NCBI GenBank assembly: GCA_019694165.1
Contig: JAIBCL010000005.1
Span: 1-64,000, forward strand
Length of the DNA stretch: 64,000 nucleotides
Reading direction: 5' to 3'
From: Verrucomicrobiaceae bacterium
GTDB taxonomy: Bacteria; Verrucomicrobiota; Verrucomicrobiia; Verrucomicrobiales; Verrucomicrobiaceae
The notes below the pieces were generated by a model. That model was given only the letters and a program-made list of their open reading frames with translations. It made no database searches and was not told the origin of the DNA. Below are positions 1 to 10,201 of the stretch, piece after piece (the stretch's first letter is position 1; the number at the start of each line of letters is the position of its first letter). A program made the translations under genes and the position numbers.

Positions 1-3000
1 CAGGGTGTCCGTGCCGAGGTCGCCCGCTTCAAGCTCGAGGGTGGCGGTGCCGCTGCCGAGGCCGAGGCTCAGCGTGGTTAGGTTGGCAAATGGAGTGCCT
101 GCTCCATCGGCAAAGCTCAGGAACCCGCCGCCGGCCACGCTCACTGAGGTCAGGTTCGCCGGTGTGGTGAGGCCGCCCTTGAGGTTGAGCGCAGCTCCGT
201 TGGCCACGCTGAGGCTCGTTGTGCCAGTCGGGCTGTTGTAGTTCAGCACGCCGCCGCTGACCGTCGTCGATCCCGTATTACCCAGTGAGCCGGTGAAATT
301 AGCTGTTCCCGTTCCGATTTTGACCAAGTTAATCGCTCCGCCGCCCGTCTGTGTGATCGCGTTGCTTCCCGCCCCGCCGCCGAACGCGACCGCCCCGTTG
401 TTGCCGCCCACGGTAAGTGTGGAAGCGCTCGGCGCGCTGTTGATGATCGTGACATTGCCGGCCGAATTCGCCGTCAAGCCGTTGATGGTCTCGTTGAAAC
501 CCGCAAGGTCAAAGGCTGCATTGACGCCGACGGCCGGGTTGAACGTGACGTCCCCGGTGACCTCGAAGGACAGGGCGGCACCGCTCGCGATGTTGGTGGC
601 CGGCGGATTGTTCGAGGGAACGACGCTCGCAGTGATCGTAGTGCCGTTCACAATGCTCGCCACCGTCGTCCCCGCGACGACTCCGGGGCCTGTGATGGCC
701 TGGCCCACCACCAGACCCGCGCTCGATGCAACGGGGATGGTGATCGTGCTCGCCGTCACGCTCACCGCTGCCGTGGCGGTGGTGGCGGCGGCTGTGCCGT
801 GCGGAATGACTTCACTGTTGCCGAGCTTCAAGGTGCCGGAGGATACCGTCAGCGCTCCGTTGTTCCAATCAGTGCCAGTTCCCCCCAAGGTCAGGCTGCC
901 GGTGCCGGAATAGGTCAGGTTGACTCCGAAGCCGGTGCTCGTGGTGATGTTGCCGTTGAGGATCGTGTCTCCGGTGCCATTGACCGTCAGCGTGCGAGTT
1001 CCGGTGATGGAATTCCACTGGATGTCCCCGCCCAGCGTCAGCGTCTTGCCCGAGACGATGGTGTTGGTCAGCGTCTGCCCGGCCGTGGTGTTGCTGTGCG
1101 TCCAGGTTCCCGTCAGATTCAGGCTGTAGTCACCGATGAAGGTCGAGGTGATCGCCGTCGTGGTGGAAGTGTCCGCCAACGGGTTGGTCAGCGTGCGGTC
1201 CGCACCGTACGCGAAAAGCGAGCCGTTGCGCACGCGCAGCGTACCCGTGCCGAAGGCGGCGTTATCACCCGCGCCCAGCGCTCCGCCGGTCACGTCGGTG
1301 GCTCCGGTGTAGGTGTTGGCTCCGGTGAGGATCCATGTCGCGGAACTGTCCACCGTGACGCCCAGGGTGTTGGTGCCAGCCGTGTTGTCGGCCAGCACGC
1401 TGGTGATCATGTTGCCCTCGGTGTTCGCCCCGCGCAGAAACAGCGTCTTGTTGCCCGCCGCCATGTCGTTGAGCACGTTGGTCAGGATCAGCGGCCCGGC
1501 ACCATCCGCGTGGATCTGCGTGCTGCCGGTCGTGGTGTTCAGGCGGATCATGCGGTCGCTCGTCTCACCGGGGCCGACGTATTGCAAAATGGCCGCCGTG
1601 GTGCCGGCGTTGCCCAGCGTGAGAGCGTTGGTTGCGGTGTTGGCACCCGCGCTTGTGCCGAGGCTGGTGCCGACCGTGGGACCCGTGCTCAACCCGAGCG
1701 AATTGACCACGAGCGTGCTGGCGGCCGTCACTGCGGTGACGCCTGAATAGGTGTTGGCTCCGAAGAGCTGCAGGGTGCCCGTGCCAGTCTTGGTCAGACC
1801 GGCCGCGCCGCTGATCACCCCGGTGATGGTGGCAAAATCGGCGAACGTGTTGGCGTTGTCGTCCACCTGGATCGTGCGGGTCACCCCATTGAGGTCGATC
1901 GCGTTGCGCACCTCCACTTCGGAAAGCGCGGTTGATGAACTGAGCACGAACGCACCGGTCGATGTGCCGCTCGCCCCCATGAACCCGCCGCCGCCCCAAG
2001 TCAGAGCCGTCGGGCTGGCAAGGCCGCCGATGGCCACGACCAGCTTGCTGTCTGAAGCCGCAAAACCCACCGCTCCGGTCGTGAGCGTCGAGTTGAATGT
2101 AACAGTGCCAGTGCCATTGACGGGCGTGGTGGTGATGTTGCGCGTGAAGTTGCCGCTGGTCTGGAACACGCCTCCGCCCGTCGTGCCGCCAAGCACCAGC
2201 GGACTGGTGGCGGGGAGCGTCGTGCCATCCACCGCCTGAAGCACGCCACCCGCCGTCGTGGTGACACCGATCTGGGTGACGCCGGTGTAGTTGTTGGAGG
2301 CGTTGCCCAGAATCCACAAGCCCGCGCCAATCTTGTTCACGCTTGTGGCCAGCGCCCCGTTGTCCACGAGCTGGAGGTTGATCTGGTTGTCACCCGTGGA
2401 ACTGCCGCCCAGCGTCAGCGTCTGCGCGTTGGTCAGACCTGGGGCGAAGGCAAGCGCGTTGGTCTTGTTCAGGATGAGGGTGCTGTTGTTCGCGGAATTG
2501 TTGGCGATCTGACCGCCGGCGCCGGCAAAGTTGCCCGCCAGGGTGAAGAGGCGGTCGATGCTCACCGAGGTGGTGCCGGCGTAGGCGATCCCCGCCGTGG
2601 CCAGGCCGCCAAAAACCAAGCTCGCCGCATTGTTCGCATCGTTGACGGTCGTCTGGATGCCCCTGCCAATGCCGCTGGCCGTCCCATAATTCGCCAGCGT
2701 GGTCACGCTCAAGAGCTTGGCGGTGGTCGCGAGTCCGGTGCCGATCGTGGTCACACCCGTGTAGGTGTTCAGCCCGCTGAAGGTGTGCGTGCCGGTGGTG
2801 CCATTGATGCTCACGTTCATCACTCCCGTTCCATCCTGGATGATGCCGGAGAATGTACCCGCACCCGTAGTCACGTTGCCAATGATTAGCGTGGCCGCCG
2901 TCGCGCTGCCATTGGTGACTGTGCCCGCACCATCGAATGCGGCGATCGACCCCTGCGAAGACTGGCCGTTGAGGTCCAGCGTCGCCCCCTGCCGGATGGT

Positions 3001-6000
3001 GAGTGCCGCGTTGTTGCCGCTCAGGCGGGCCGAGTTGACGCCCAGCACCACCTTGCCCTCGTTGATCGTCGTCGTGCCCGTCTGCGCGTTCACACCGTTG
3101 ATTACCAGAGTGCCTGCGCCGTTCTTGGTCAAACCGCCGGTCGTTGCGCTGGCGACGTTCACCGGTGCATTGAGCGCACCCAGATTCAGCACATCGCCAG
3201 TTCCGTCCACACGGATGACCACATTCGTCGCCGCCGCCCCGCCGGTGATCGTGCGCGCCGTGGTGCTGTTGCTCTGGATCGTCGCCGTGCCGCCAGATTG
3301 AAGGATGGCACCTGTCGAGTCAGTCAGGTTGCCGCTCAACGTCAGAGTCTGGCTGTTGGTCAGCAAGGACGAGATGGTCGCCGCCGCGCTGGCAGTGCCG
3401 GTGGTCAGCTTGTTGTGAACACCCGCCACAAGCGCCGCCGCACCCGCATTCTGGAAGTTGCCAGCCGCACCGTAAGTGGGGGCTATGACCTGGCTGGAGC
3501 CGTTGATGTCGGCAAAATTGGAACCGTCTATGTACAAATGCCCCTGAAAGTTGGCCGTCCCGGGAAGCGTGGTCGCCGTCGCCGCAGCCGCACCCGTCAG
3601 GGTGACCGTACCGCCACCACCACCGGCGGTGTTGAAGTTCACGCTCGACTGCGCTGCCGTCGCTCCGAGCGAGCCAAAGACAAGATTCGCCGCCGCTCCG
3701 CCCCCGCCAGTCGTGAGCTTGACCGTGCCTGCTCCCGCCGTCGGCGTCAGCGTGCCGAGCGTCTCCGTCGTCGGCGTGCCGCTCACTCCCACAAACTCCA
3801 GCGTGCCCCCCGCCGCCTGGTTGCCGTTGAGCGCATCCACATTGAACACGATCGGATTGGTGTTCTGCACGATGTTCGACGCCGCATTGGTCGCCGACAG
3901 CTTCAGCGTGCCGCTGGAAACCGTGAGGCTGCCGGACCAAGGCCCGCCGGCCGTGGCTGTGGATACGGAGGGAATGGCGTTTACCGTGTAAGTCCCCGCG
4001 GGAGCCGTGGTCGTCGTCAGGTTCACACCCACGGTGAAGTGCGTCGAGTCGATGATGCTCGTGATCTGCGGCGGCGTGCTCGCCGTCGTCCCCGCCAGCA
4101 CCTGGCCGACGAGCAGCCCGGCGGTGGTCCCTGAAGTAAGCGTGAGCGTGTTGGTCGCCGTCGTGCCCGGATTGGCGATCGTCACGCTGCCAGCGGAACC
4201 AAATGCCGCAGCGGAGGGTTCCTTGAGCACCCAGGTGCCATTGCCGATCTTCGACACCCCTGTCGGACCCGTCGTCCCGCCCCCGACGTTGTTGTCCAGG
4301 ATCAGGCTGCTCATCGTGTTGTCAGCCGTGTTCGTGCCGCCAAGATAAAGGGTCTTCGCCCCCACGCCGCCAGCTCCCACGTTGCCACTGAGAGTGAGCG
4401 CTCCAGTTCCATTGTTGAGGATCGCGTTGTTCGCCGTTGCGGCGGTGAGGCTGAACGGCTTGGCCAAGCTGTCCGCTGCTCCCGTGTAGGTCAGCGTGCC
4501 CGTGCTCAACAGGATGCTGCCGGTGGTGGATGCCTTGTTGATCGCCCCCAGATTGCCGATCGACAGCGTGCCCGTTATCGTCGTGTTCCCCGTGTAGGTC
4601 GATCCCGTGCCGCTGATCGTCAGCGTACCCGTCCCCGACTTCACCAAGTGATGCGAGGCGCCGGACGCCGTCACGCTCCCTGAAAGCACGATGTTGCCTG
4701 TACCCCCAAGGGTCAGCGAGCTGGACGACGTGGCCGTATTACCCCAGAGCGTGCCCCCCAAAGTAACCAAGCCGTTGCCGTTGTTGATCACCCCTTCACC
4801 AGTGCTCCCCGTCGCGATGGCCGTGGCCGCGCTGAACGTCGCCCCGTAGCCATTGCGCGTATTGATCGTCATCGTCTCACCCGCGTCGTAGTCGAAGTTC
4901 GCGAACGTCACCGTCTGATTCAGACCACTGCCACCAGGCAGGCGGTCCAGCATCATGTCCAGCGTGCCGCCGTTGTTCACATTGACGCGCTTGGCGCTGG
5001 CAAATGTGGTCGAATCCGTGCGCAGCTCAAAAATGCCCCCGTTGAGGTCGATCGCATTGGTCGCCGCGCTCGTACCCAAAGCCGCAGTGTCCGTCACCCG
5101 CATCGAACCGGCGCTGATCTGAAAAATCCCGCTATAGCCCGCCGCACTCGACGGCGTGAGAAACAAAGTGCCCCCGCCCGTCTTGCCAACAGTCCCCGTT
5201 CCCGTCAGCGCACCCGTGATCGCGAAACTGCCCGACCCCACGGCATTGCCCGTCCCAAAGCTTACGAATGTCGTGCCCGCAGTACCAGCAACGGCCAGAT
5301 CCCCCAGCGTCAAACGGCCGCCGGCGGAACTGATCACCGTGTTCACCAAGGCCGCGCCATTGGTCACCGGCCCCGTGATCGTGTTGTTGCCCACGCTGAT
5401 CAATGCCGCACCCGTCGCCGGCGCGGGACCCGAACCCTGCAGGGTCAATCCACGCGAAAGCGTCACCCCGGACGAATAACTGCCCTCCAGCAACAGAGCA
5501 CCCCCGCCAAATCCGCGCGTCGCCGATCCATTGATCACAATGGCCGACGTGTCTGTCCCCAGCGCCCCGGCATTGCTGATCGACACGATGCCGTCATTGA
5601 TCGTCGTCGTCCCTGTGTACGAATTCGACGCATTCGTCAGCCTCAGCGCACCGCCGCCTGTCTTCGTAAGGCCCGCCGTGCCCAGCAACTGCGAACCAAT
5701 CGTAGCGGTCATTCCTAAATCGGTCCGAACGGTTCCCGCCGTAAGAGTCAGCGTATTGGCAGGCGCGCCGGAGACCAGCTTGTAATTGCTCTTGAACAGC
5801 AGTCCTGCTGCCGAGATCGCCTCACCCAGCGTCACCGTGTAGTCGCCGCCACCGAAGAGGGCCGTGTCACCGGCAGAATTGTTCCATAGTTGGAACGTCC
5901 CGGCGTTGTTCCAGAAACCCAAGGTCTGATCCCAAGTGTCCGAGCCTCCTGTCGGCGAACCATTAATGCCATCCGTATCCCAAACTAGAGTCACCCCTCG

Positions 6001-6132
6001 CACCTGAACGGTCCAGAGCGACAGGCAGGCCAGCATGGTGGCGGCGAGCGGAACACGCACATGGCGGCGGAGGGCGGCGAGAACAGGGCTGTTTTTTCTC
6101 ATATCGGCAGGCATCTTGGACAGTCGTTTCAT
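1..6132 (-). CDS. Giant autotransporter-associated beta-strand repeat (PATR) protein, C-terminus missing
   Basis: The minus-strand frame beginning at ATG 6132 was open at every place I translated and runs off the left edge, giving about 2,044 codons without an end. Residues 1-45 carry basic residues and then a hydrophobic stretch, consistent with a long signal peptide, followed by the GVTLVWDTDG opening often seen in this class. The body is extremely rich in G, T, N, S, A and V. It repeats motifs of the type G-T-L-x-L-x-G-x-N-T-Y-(S/T)-G-x-T, for example near 1750, 1310, 2290 and 2770. Such repeats (PATR, autotransporter-associated beta-strand) form right-handed beta-helices in secreted or surface proteins, and giant versions are common in Verrucomicrobiota. 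In-frame ATGs at 6114 and 6102 are alternative starts. Whether it ends in an autotransporter barrel or a sorting tag cannot be seen. Adhesion or polysaccharide contact is only an inference. Confidence 0.85.
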   Translation of the reverse strand, partial: MKRLSKMPADMRKNSPVLAALRRHVRVPLAATMLACLSLWTVQVRGVTLVWDTDGINGSPTGGSDTWDQTLGFWNNAGTFQLWNNSAGDTALFGGGDYTVTLGEAISAAGLLFKSNYKLVSGAPANTLTLTAGTVRTDLGMTATIGSQLLGTAGLTKTGGGALRLTNASNSYTGTTTINDGIVSISNAGALGTDTSAIVINGSATRGFGGGALLLEGSYSSGVTLSRGLTLQGSGPAPATGAALISVGNNTITGPVTNGAALVNTVISSAGGRLTLGDLAVAGTAGTTFVSFGTGNAVGSGSFAITGALTGTGTVGKTGGGTLFLTPSSAAGYSGIFQISAGSMRVTDTAALGTSAATNAIDLNGGIFELRTDSTTFASAKRVNVNNGGTLDMMLDRLPGGSGLNQTVTFANFDYDAGETMTINTRNGYGATFSAATAIATGSTGEGVINNGNGLVTLGGTLWGNTATSSSSLTLGGTGNIVLSGSVTASGASHHLVKSGTGTLTISGTGSTYTGNTTITGTLSIGNLGAINKASTTGSILLSTGTLTYTGAADSLAKPFSLTAATANNAILNNGTGALTLSGNVGAGGVGAKTLYLGGTNTADNTMSSLILDNNVGGGTTGPTGVSKIGNGTWVLKEPSAAAFGSAGSVTIANPGTTATNTLTLTSGTTAGLLVGQVLAGTTASTPPQITSIIDSTHFTVGVNLTTTTAPAGTYTVNAIPSVSTATAGGPWSGSLTVSSGTLKLSATNAASNIVQNTNPIVFNVDALNGNQAAGGTLEFVGVSGTPTTETLGTLTPTAGAGTVKLTTGGGGAAANLVFGSLGATAAQSSVNFNTAGGGGGTVTLTGAAAATATTLPGTANFQGHLYIDGSNFADINGSSQVIAPTYGAAGNFQNAGAAALVAGVHNKLTTGTASAAATISSLLTNSQTLTLSGNLTDSTGAILQSGGTATIQSNSTTARTITGGAAATNVVIRVDGTGDVLNLGALNAPVNVASATTGGLTKNGAGTLVINGVNAQTGTTTINEGKVVLGVNSARLSGNNAALTIRQGATLDLNGQSSQGSIAAFDGAGTVTNGSATAATLIIGNVTTGAGTFSGIIQDGTGVMNVSINGTTGTHTFSGLNTYTGVTTIGTGLATTAKLLSVTTLANYGTASGIGRGIQTTVNDANNAASLVFGGLATAGIAYAGTTSVSIDRLFTLAGNFAGAGGQIANNSANNSTLILNKTNALAFAPGLTNAQTLTLGGSSTGDNQINLQLVDNGALATSVNKIGAGLWILGNASNNYTGVTQIGVTTTAGGVLQAVDGTTLPATSPLVLGGTTGGGVFQTSGNFTRNITTTPVNGTGTVTFNSTLTTGAVGFAASDSKLVVAIGGLASPTALTWGGGGFMGASGTSTGAFVLSSSTALSEVEVRNAIDLNGVTRTIQVDDNANTFADFATITGVISGAAGLTKTGTGTLQLFGANTYSGVTAVTAASTLVVNSLGLSTGPTVGTSLGTSAGANTATNALTLGNAGTTAAILQYVGPGETSDRMIRLNTTTGSTQIHADGAGPLILTNVLNDMAAGNKTLFLRGANTEGNMITSVLADNTAGTNTLGVTVDSSATWILTGANTYTGATDVTGGALGAGDNAAFGTGTLRVRNGSLFAYGADRTLTNPLADTSTTTAITSTFIGDYSLNLTGTWTHSNTTAGQTLTNTIVSGKTLTLGGDIQWNSITGTRTLTVNGTGDTILNGNITTSTGFGVNLTYSGTGSLTLGGTGTDWNNGALTVSSGTLKLGNSEVIPHGTAAATTATAAVSVTASTITIPVASSAGLVVGQAITGPGVVAGTTVASIVNGTTITASVVPSNNPPATNIASGAALSFEVTGDVTFNPAVGVNAAFDLAGFNETINGLTANSAGNVTIINSAPSASTLTVGGNNGAVAFGGGAGSNAITQTGGGAINLVKIGTGTANFTGSLGNTGSTTVSGGVLNYNSPTGTTSLSVANGAALNLKGGLTTPANLTSVSVAGGGFLSFADGAGTPFANLTTLSLGLGSGTATLELEAGDLGTDTL

Positions 6133-6412
6133 CAAAAAGTTTGTTTTTGATGCGTCGCCGGCGGCAGGCAATCGCACATGGCCGCATCGCAGGACACATC
6201 ACACACCCGGCTCTCCGCATCCAGAAAAGCAACACCCCCCGCGGCGGGCGACTCCCGCCGTGAGGTCTCGGGAGGAGACTTCCGGGTTGCAGAGAAATAC
6301 ATTTTTTGGGCAGCCTGCGATGAAAACACAGACAGTGGTCATCCGGCAAGAAGTTTCTTGGCTCCAAGCGTGTTCTTTTTGAGCGCAAGCCGGGCGTCCG
6401 ACGCCTCGCCAC

Positions 6413-7786
6413 TCACCCGATTTCCGGGAGCTTCCAGTCTCCGCGGAAAGTGCGCGCCTTCATGCGCGCGGCGGCCCTCTCGTCACCGATGAACGTCTCC
6501 CCCTCAGGGTCCCACTTGAGCTTGCGGTTCTCCTTGATCACGATGGCAGCAAGCTGGCAGAGCGCATCCGAGCGGACCGAGGTGTCGATGTCGCAGTTCG
6601 AGCGCGTGCCCGACAGCACGGCATCGACAAACTTGCGGGTGTGGTCGTCGCTGCCGGAGACGCGTTTGTCCGGGTCTTTTTTGCCGCCGCAGCAGCCGAG
6701 GACTTCGGGGTCGAGCACGACAGGCATCTCCCCGACTTTGTTGTGCGGATCGCGCAAGATGGCTTCGTCACCAGCCTTGATCTGGCCGCGCACGACATGC
6801 ACCCAGCCGTCCTCGCCGATGAAGCGCACGCCGTGGCCGATCTCCTTCGGATCCTGGCTCTGGTTGGCGAAAACTATCGGAGCCCCTTTGGCGAACTCGT
6901 AGCGGATGCGCCAGCTCAGCACGGCATCGCAACTGCCGGACTTGGGAAACGCGCCCGTGCCTTCGACGCTGACCGGGCCGGTGTCGTCGGTGCCATTGCC
7001 CCAGTTCGCTATGTCGAGGTGATGGATGCCCCAGCAGGAGACCATACCGAGGGAAAAGTTGCTGATGTTCTCGTGGAAGCGGCGCGAGATTCTGCGGCCG
7101 CTGAACGGCGTCATCGGCGCCGGACCTACCCAGCGATCCCAGTCGAGCCCCTCGGGCACCTTTTCTTCCCGGAAGGTTTCCACCTCGATGCCGCCCTCGA
7201 CACCGACCTGGATCTCCTTGAGCCTGCCCAGCCTTCCGTTGCGCGCCAGCTCGCAGGCCCAGCGGAACTTCATGTCCGAGCGCTGCTGCGTGCCGAACTG
7301 AAACACCACGCCCTTTTTCTTTACCGCCGCGCGCACATGCTTCGCCTCCTCGATGGACATGCCCATCGGCTTTTCGTGGTAGATGTGCTTGCCGTTCAAA
7401 ATCGCGTCGGCGGCGGGAATGGAATGCCAGTGGACGGGCAGCGCCATGAGCACGGCGTCCACCGTTGGGTCGCGATTCAGCTCGCGGAAGTCGTGATACG
7501 TCTTCACGTCATTGCTGCCGTAGGCGTCGATGATGAACTTCTGCGCGTTGCCGAGGTTCTTCGTGTTCACATCGCACAACCGCGTCACGCGCACGTCAGC
7601 ATGGTTCAAGAACGCCCGCAAATCTCCTGTGCCCTGTGCTCCGCAGCCGATCACGCCGAGCGTCATTTTGTTTGATGGCGCGGTCGCGCCCCGCAAGACA
7701 TGCGCCGGCACGAACCATGGCGCGGCACCGGCAGCAAGGACGGAGTGCAGGAAGGAACGACGACCGGGCATGGAGGCTGATTTCAT
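6413..7786 (-). CDS. Gfo/Idh/MocA family oxidoreductase, Tat-exported
   Basis: A 457-residue NAD(P)-dependent oxidoreductase of the Gfo/Idh/MocA family. I chose ATG 7786 because it starts just before a twin-arginine signal (GRRSFLHSVLAAGAA), followed by the Rossmann motif GVIGCGAQGTG near residue 35. The EKPMGMSIEEA motif that carries the family's catalytic lysine lies near residue 125. Members oxidise or epimerise sugars, inositols or related polyols. Exported versions with Tat signals are common in Verrucomicrobiota and Planctomycetota and often take part in periplasmic sugar processing. The open frame extends upstream to 8041, but that part is low-complexity and lacks the signal. Substrate unknown. 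The next gene upstream on the same strand is unrelated (GspF-like). Confidence 0.85.
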   Translation of the reverse strand: MKSASMPGRRSFLHSVLAAGAAPWFVPAHVLRGATAPSNKMTLGVIGCGAQGTGDLRAFLNHADVRVTRLCDVNTKNLGNAQKFIIDAYGSNDVKTYHDFRELNRDPTVDAVLMALPVHWHSIPAADAILNGKHIYHEKPMGMSIEEAKHVRAAVKKKGVVFQFGTQQRSDMKFRWACELARNGRLGRLKEIQVGVEGGIEVETFREEKVPEGLDWDRWVGPAPMTPFSGRRISRRFHENISNFSLGMVSCWGIHHLDIANWGNGTDDTGPVSVEGTGAFPKSGSCDAVLSWRIRYEFAKGAPIVFANQSQDPKEIGHGVRFIGEDGWVHVVRGQIKAGDEAILRDPHNKVGEMPVVLDPEVLGCCGGKKDPDKRVSGSDDHTRKFVDAVLSGTRSNCDIDTSVRSDALCQLAAIVIKENRKLKWDPEGETFIGDERAAARMKARTFRGDWKLPEIG

Positions 7787-7929
7787 TCTGGCTGCGAGTT
7801 GGTGGATATGCCGACTGAACGCCTTCCCGGCCCGGTCTCTTTTCATCGTTGCGCAGCTTTCGATGCCTTCGTGCGGCGGGACGCATCGCGGCCGCCAGCC
7901 GGACCTGCCGGACTCCGCCGGGTCGTTGC

Positions 7930-8925
7930 TCACGCTTCCTCCATCAGCTTGAACAATGGTGCGTACACGCCCATGAACATGGCGATGATCCGCCACGCGA
8001 TGTAGAGAGCGACGGTTCCATACACAATCCTGGGCAGCCACGATGCGAGGCGGCGCATGGCCTCGCCGGCGAGTCCGGTTTCAACGGCGGCCCAGCGCCG
8101 CATTTCTTTGTCCACCGCGCCGGCTTCCTCGGCGATGGCGATGGAATCGACGAACATGCGAGGGAATGCGCCGGACGCGCCGAGCGAAGAAGCGAGCGGC
8201 GCCCCCGTCTCAATGCGCGCAGCGGCAGCCGCGGTGCCGCGGAGCAGGACGCCGCTCTGCGCCGCCTCTCCGGCCAGGCGGGTCACGCGCGCCATGTTCA
8301 TGGCCGCGAGCAGCCCGGCATGGAAGACCTGCGCAAATCGCGCCAGCGCCCAATGCCGGCGCACCGCGCCGATGAGCGGCACGCGGCCGAGCCATGCATC
8401 GACCGGGGCGGACTTCACGGCAGCGGCCGACAGCCCTCTCCAAGCACGCCAGCCGACGAAGGCCAGCAGCCAGAGCGCCCCGATCTTCACCGCCATCGAG
8501 GCGAGTGGGTTGCCTCTGCCATCGTCCACAAAAAGCGCCGGAATCTCCGGCAGCACGATGCCGAGGTGCGCGAGCACGAGCGGATAGACCAGCGCGCCGC
8601 GCGCCTCACGCACTCCTGCATCGACCGCCTCGAAGTAATGCGCCAGATGCTCGAACGCCTCCGCCAGCCTGCCGCTCGCCTCGCCCGCCGACACGAGCGC
8701 CACCTCCACGCCGGTCACCAGCTCACTGTTCTCCTCTTCGAGCGCCTTCGCGATCCCGGCGCGCCGGGCAAGGCCGCGCTCGAGACCATCGAGAAATGCC
8801 TTTTTCCGCGGCGCCGGATTCTGCCCGGCGAGCAGAGCCACGGCACGGTCGGCGTGGAAGTCGGCGCCGATGAGCCGGGCCAGATCACGATAGAGCGTGG
8901 CTTTGTCGGCGGCGGAAAGTTGCAT
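7930..8925 (-). CDS. Type II secretion system F (GspF/PilC)-like membrane protein
   Basis: 331 residues containing two T2SF-type modules. A cytoplasmic helical segment (about residues 10-110, with the LVSAGEASGRLAEAFEHLA motif of the family) is followed by a hydrophobic pair of helices (about 110-170). A second helical module (about 190-290, with IAIAEEAGAVDKEM) precedes a C-terminal membrane helix. GspF/PilC proteins are inner-membrane platforms that couple the ATPase to pseudopilus assembly. The usual two-module length is about 400, so this is a short version. No secretin, ATPase or pilin gene is next to it, so it is an orphan here. It is transcribed divergently from ribD across an 85-bp gap. 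Confidence 0.75.
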   Translation of the reverse strand: MQLSAADKATLYRDLARLIGADFHADRAVALLAGQNPAPRKKAFLDGLERGLARRAGIAKALEEENSELVTGVEVALVSAGEASGRLAEAFEHLAHYFEAVDAGVREARGALVYPLVLAHLGIVLPEIPALFVDDGRGNPLASMAVKIGALWLLAFVGWRAWRGLSAAAVKSAPVDAWLGRVPLIGAVRRHWALARFAQVFHAGLLAAMNMARVTRLAGEAAQSGVLLRGTAAAAARIETGAPLASSLGASGAFPRMFVDSIAIAEEAGAVDKEMRRWAAVETGLAGEAMRRLASWLPRIVYGTVALYIAWRIIAMFMGVYAPLFKLMEEA

Positions 8926-9010
8926 CGTGACAAGATGGTCATCATCCGCACGGCAGGCGAGTCAAAACTTGCGGCGCGGCGGGGAGTGGTCAAAGTCAGC
9001 GCCCCGCAAC

Positions 9011-10201
9011 ATGGCAGCACGAGTCCCCAGCATTCCCGACGCCCGATGGATGGGCCAGGCCCTCGATCTGGCGAAACGCGGCGTGGGGCTGACCAGCCCG
9101 AATCCGCCCGTGGGTGCTCTCATCGTGAGCCAGGAGGGCGCGGTGATCGGCTCCGGCTTTCACCGGAAGGCGGGGATGCCGCACGCAGAGATCGTGGCCA
9201 TCGATGAAGCCCTCGAGATGAACCCGCGTGCGCTGCCCGGCTCCACCCTTTACGTCACGCTGGAGCCGTGCTCCACCCAGGGCCGCACGCCGCCATGCAC
9301 GCAGACGATCAAGGACGTGGGCATCCGGCGCGTCGTTTTCGGCGCGGCCGATCCCAACCCGAAGCACACGAACAGGAGCTACGCCATCCTCGGCGCATCA
9401 GGCGTCCAGGTGACCGGAGGCGTGCTCGAAGACGAATGCCTCGACATGATCCGGCCTTTCTCCAAATGGGTGATGACCGGCCTGCCATGGGTCATCGTCA
9501 AAGTGGGTCAGAGCCTCGACGGGCGCATCACTCGCCCGCCTGGAGAGCCGGTGTGGATCACCAGCGACTCCGCGCGCTCGCATGCGCGGCGGCTGCGGCT
9601 CCGTGCCGATGCCATCCTCATCGGCGCGGAGACCTTGCGGAAGGACAATCCCCGCCTCACGCTGCGTGATGCCGACGTCGGCACAGGCAAGGAGCAGCCC
9701 TGGCGCGTGGTGCTCACGCGCTCCGGCCGGCTGCCGGTGGACGCGCATCTCTTCACCGACGCGTTCAAAGACCGCACCGTCATCCTGCAAAACCTCTCCT
9801 TCACCGAGGCCCTGCGAGAGCTGGGCCGGCGCGGCGTCTGCACGGTGCTGGTCGAAGGCGGCGGCATCGTCATCGGCCAGGCATTTCAATCCCAGGAAGT
9901 GGACGAGGTGCACTGGTACATCGCCCCGCGCATCTGCGGCAGCGGGCGGCCTTCGTTCGCCGGACTGCCGCTGCCTTTTTCCATCCCGCTCGATCACGCG
10001 AAGGTGCTGCCCATCGCCGACAATGTCTGCATCAGCGGCTTCCCCGTCTGGCCCGACGTGCCGCTGGAAAACGAAGCCGCGGCGCCGCTGTCCACCCCGG
10101 CACCAACGGGGACTCCGGACGCCGGGCCGTCGCCGGCATCGCCGTTCACCGCCGTCACTCCCGCCGTATTCCAGTCACCGCCGGCCATCAGCACGCCATG
10201 A
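9011..10201 (+). CDS. ribD: Bifunctional riboflavin biosynthesis deaminase/reductase RibD
   Basis: 396 residues. The N-terminal CMP/dCMP-deaminase-type domain has the zinc ligands H58 (PHAE, with catalytic E60), C87 and C96 in PCSTQGRTPPC. It deaminates the pyrimidine intermediate made from GTP. The C-terminal domain (about 150-350) is the NADPH-dependent reductase, with VKVGQSLDGRI and the LVEGGG motif. ATG 9011 fits the family N-terminus; the open frame upstream to 8897 has no homology I recognise. Residues about 350-396 form an Ala/Pro/Thr-rich tail not normal for RibD. The stop overlaps the next gene by ATGA, implying coupled translation with the phosphatase downstream. Confidence 0.93.
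   Translation: MAARVPSIPDARWMGQALDLAKRGVGLTSPNPPVGALIVSQEGAVIGSGFHRKAGMPHAEIVAIDEALEMNPRALPGSTLYVTLEPCSTQGRTPPCTQTIKDVGIRRVVFGAADPNPKHTNRSYAILGASGVQVTGGVLEDECLDMIRPFSKWVMTGLPWVIVKVGQSLDGRITRPPGEPVWITSDSARSHARRLRLRADAILIGAETLRKDNPRLTLRDADVGTGKEQPWRVVLTRSGRLPVDAHLFTDAFKDRTVILQNLSFTEALRELGRRGVCTVLVEGGGIVIGQAFQSQEVDEVHWYIAPRICGSGRPSFAGLPLPFSIPLDHAKVLPIADNVCISGFPVWPDVPLENEAAAPLSTPAPTGTPDAGPSPASPFTAVTPAVFQSPPAISTP

Noticed and set aside
799-1746. Long plus-strand open frame of 315 codons, and others opposite the PATR gene
   Set aside because: It is antisense to the continuous repeat-protein frame, its translation is Arg/Gly/Val-rich noise and it has no domain; GC-rich repeats produce such shadows.
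6241-6262. GC-rich hairpin (CGGCGGG/CCCGCCG) as terminator of the oxidoreductase gene
   Set aside because: Stem of 7 bp without an adjacent T-tract on either strand; too weak to list.
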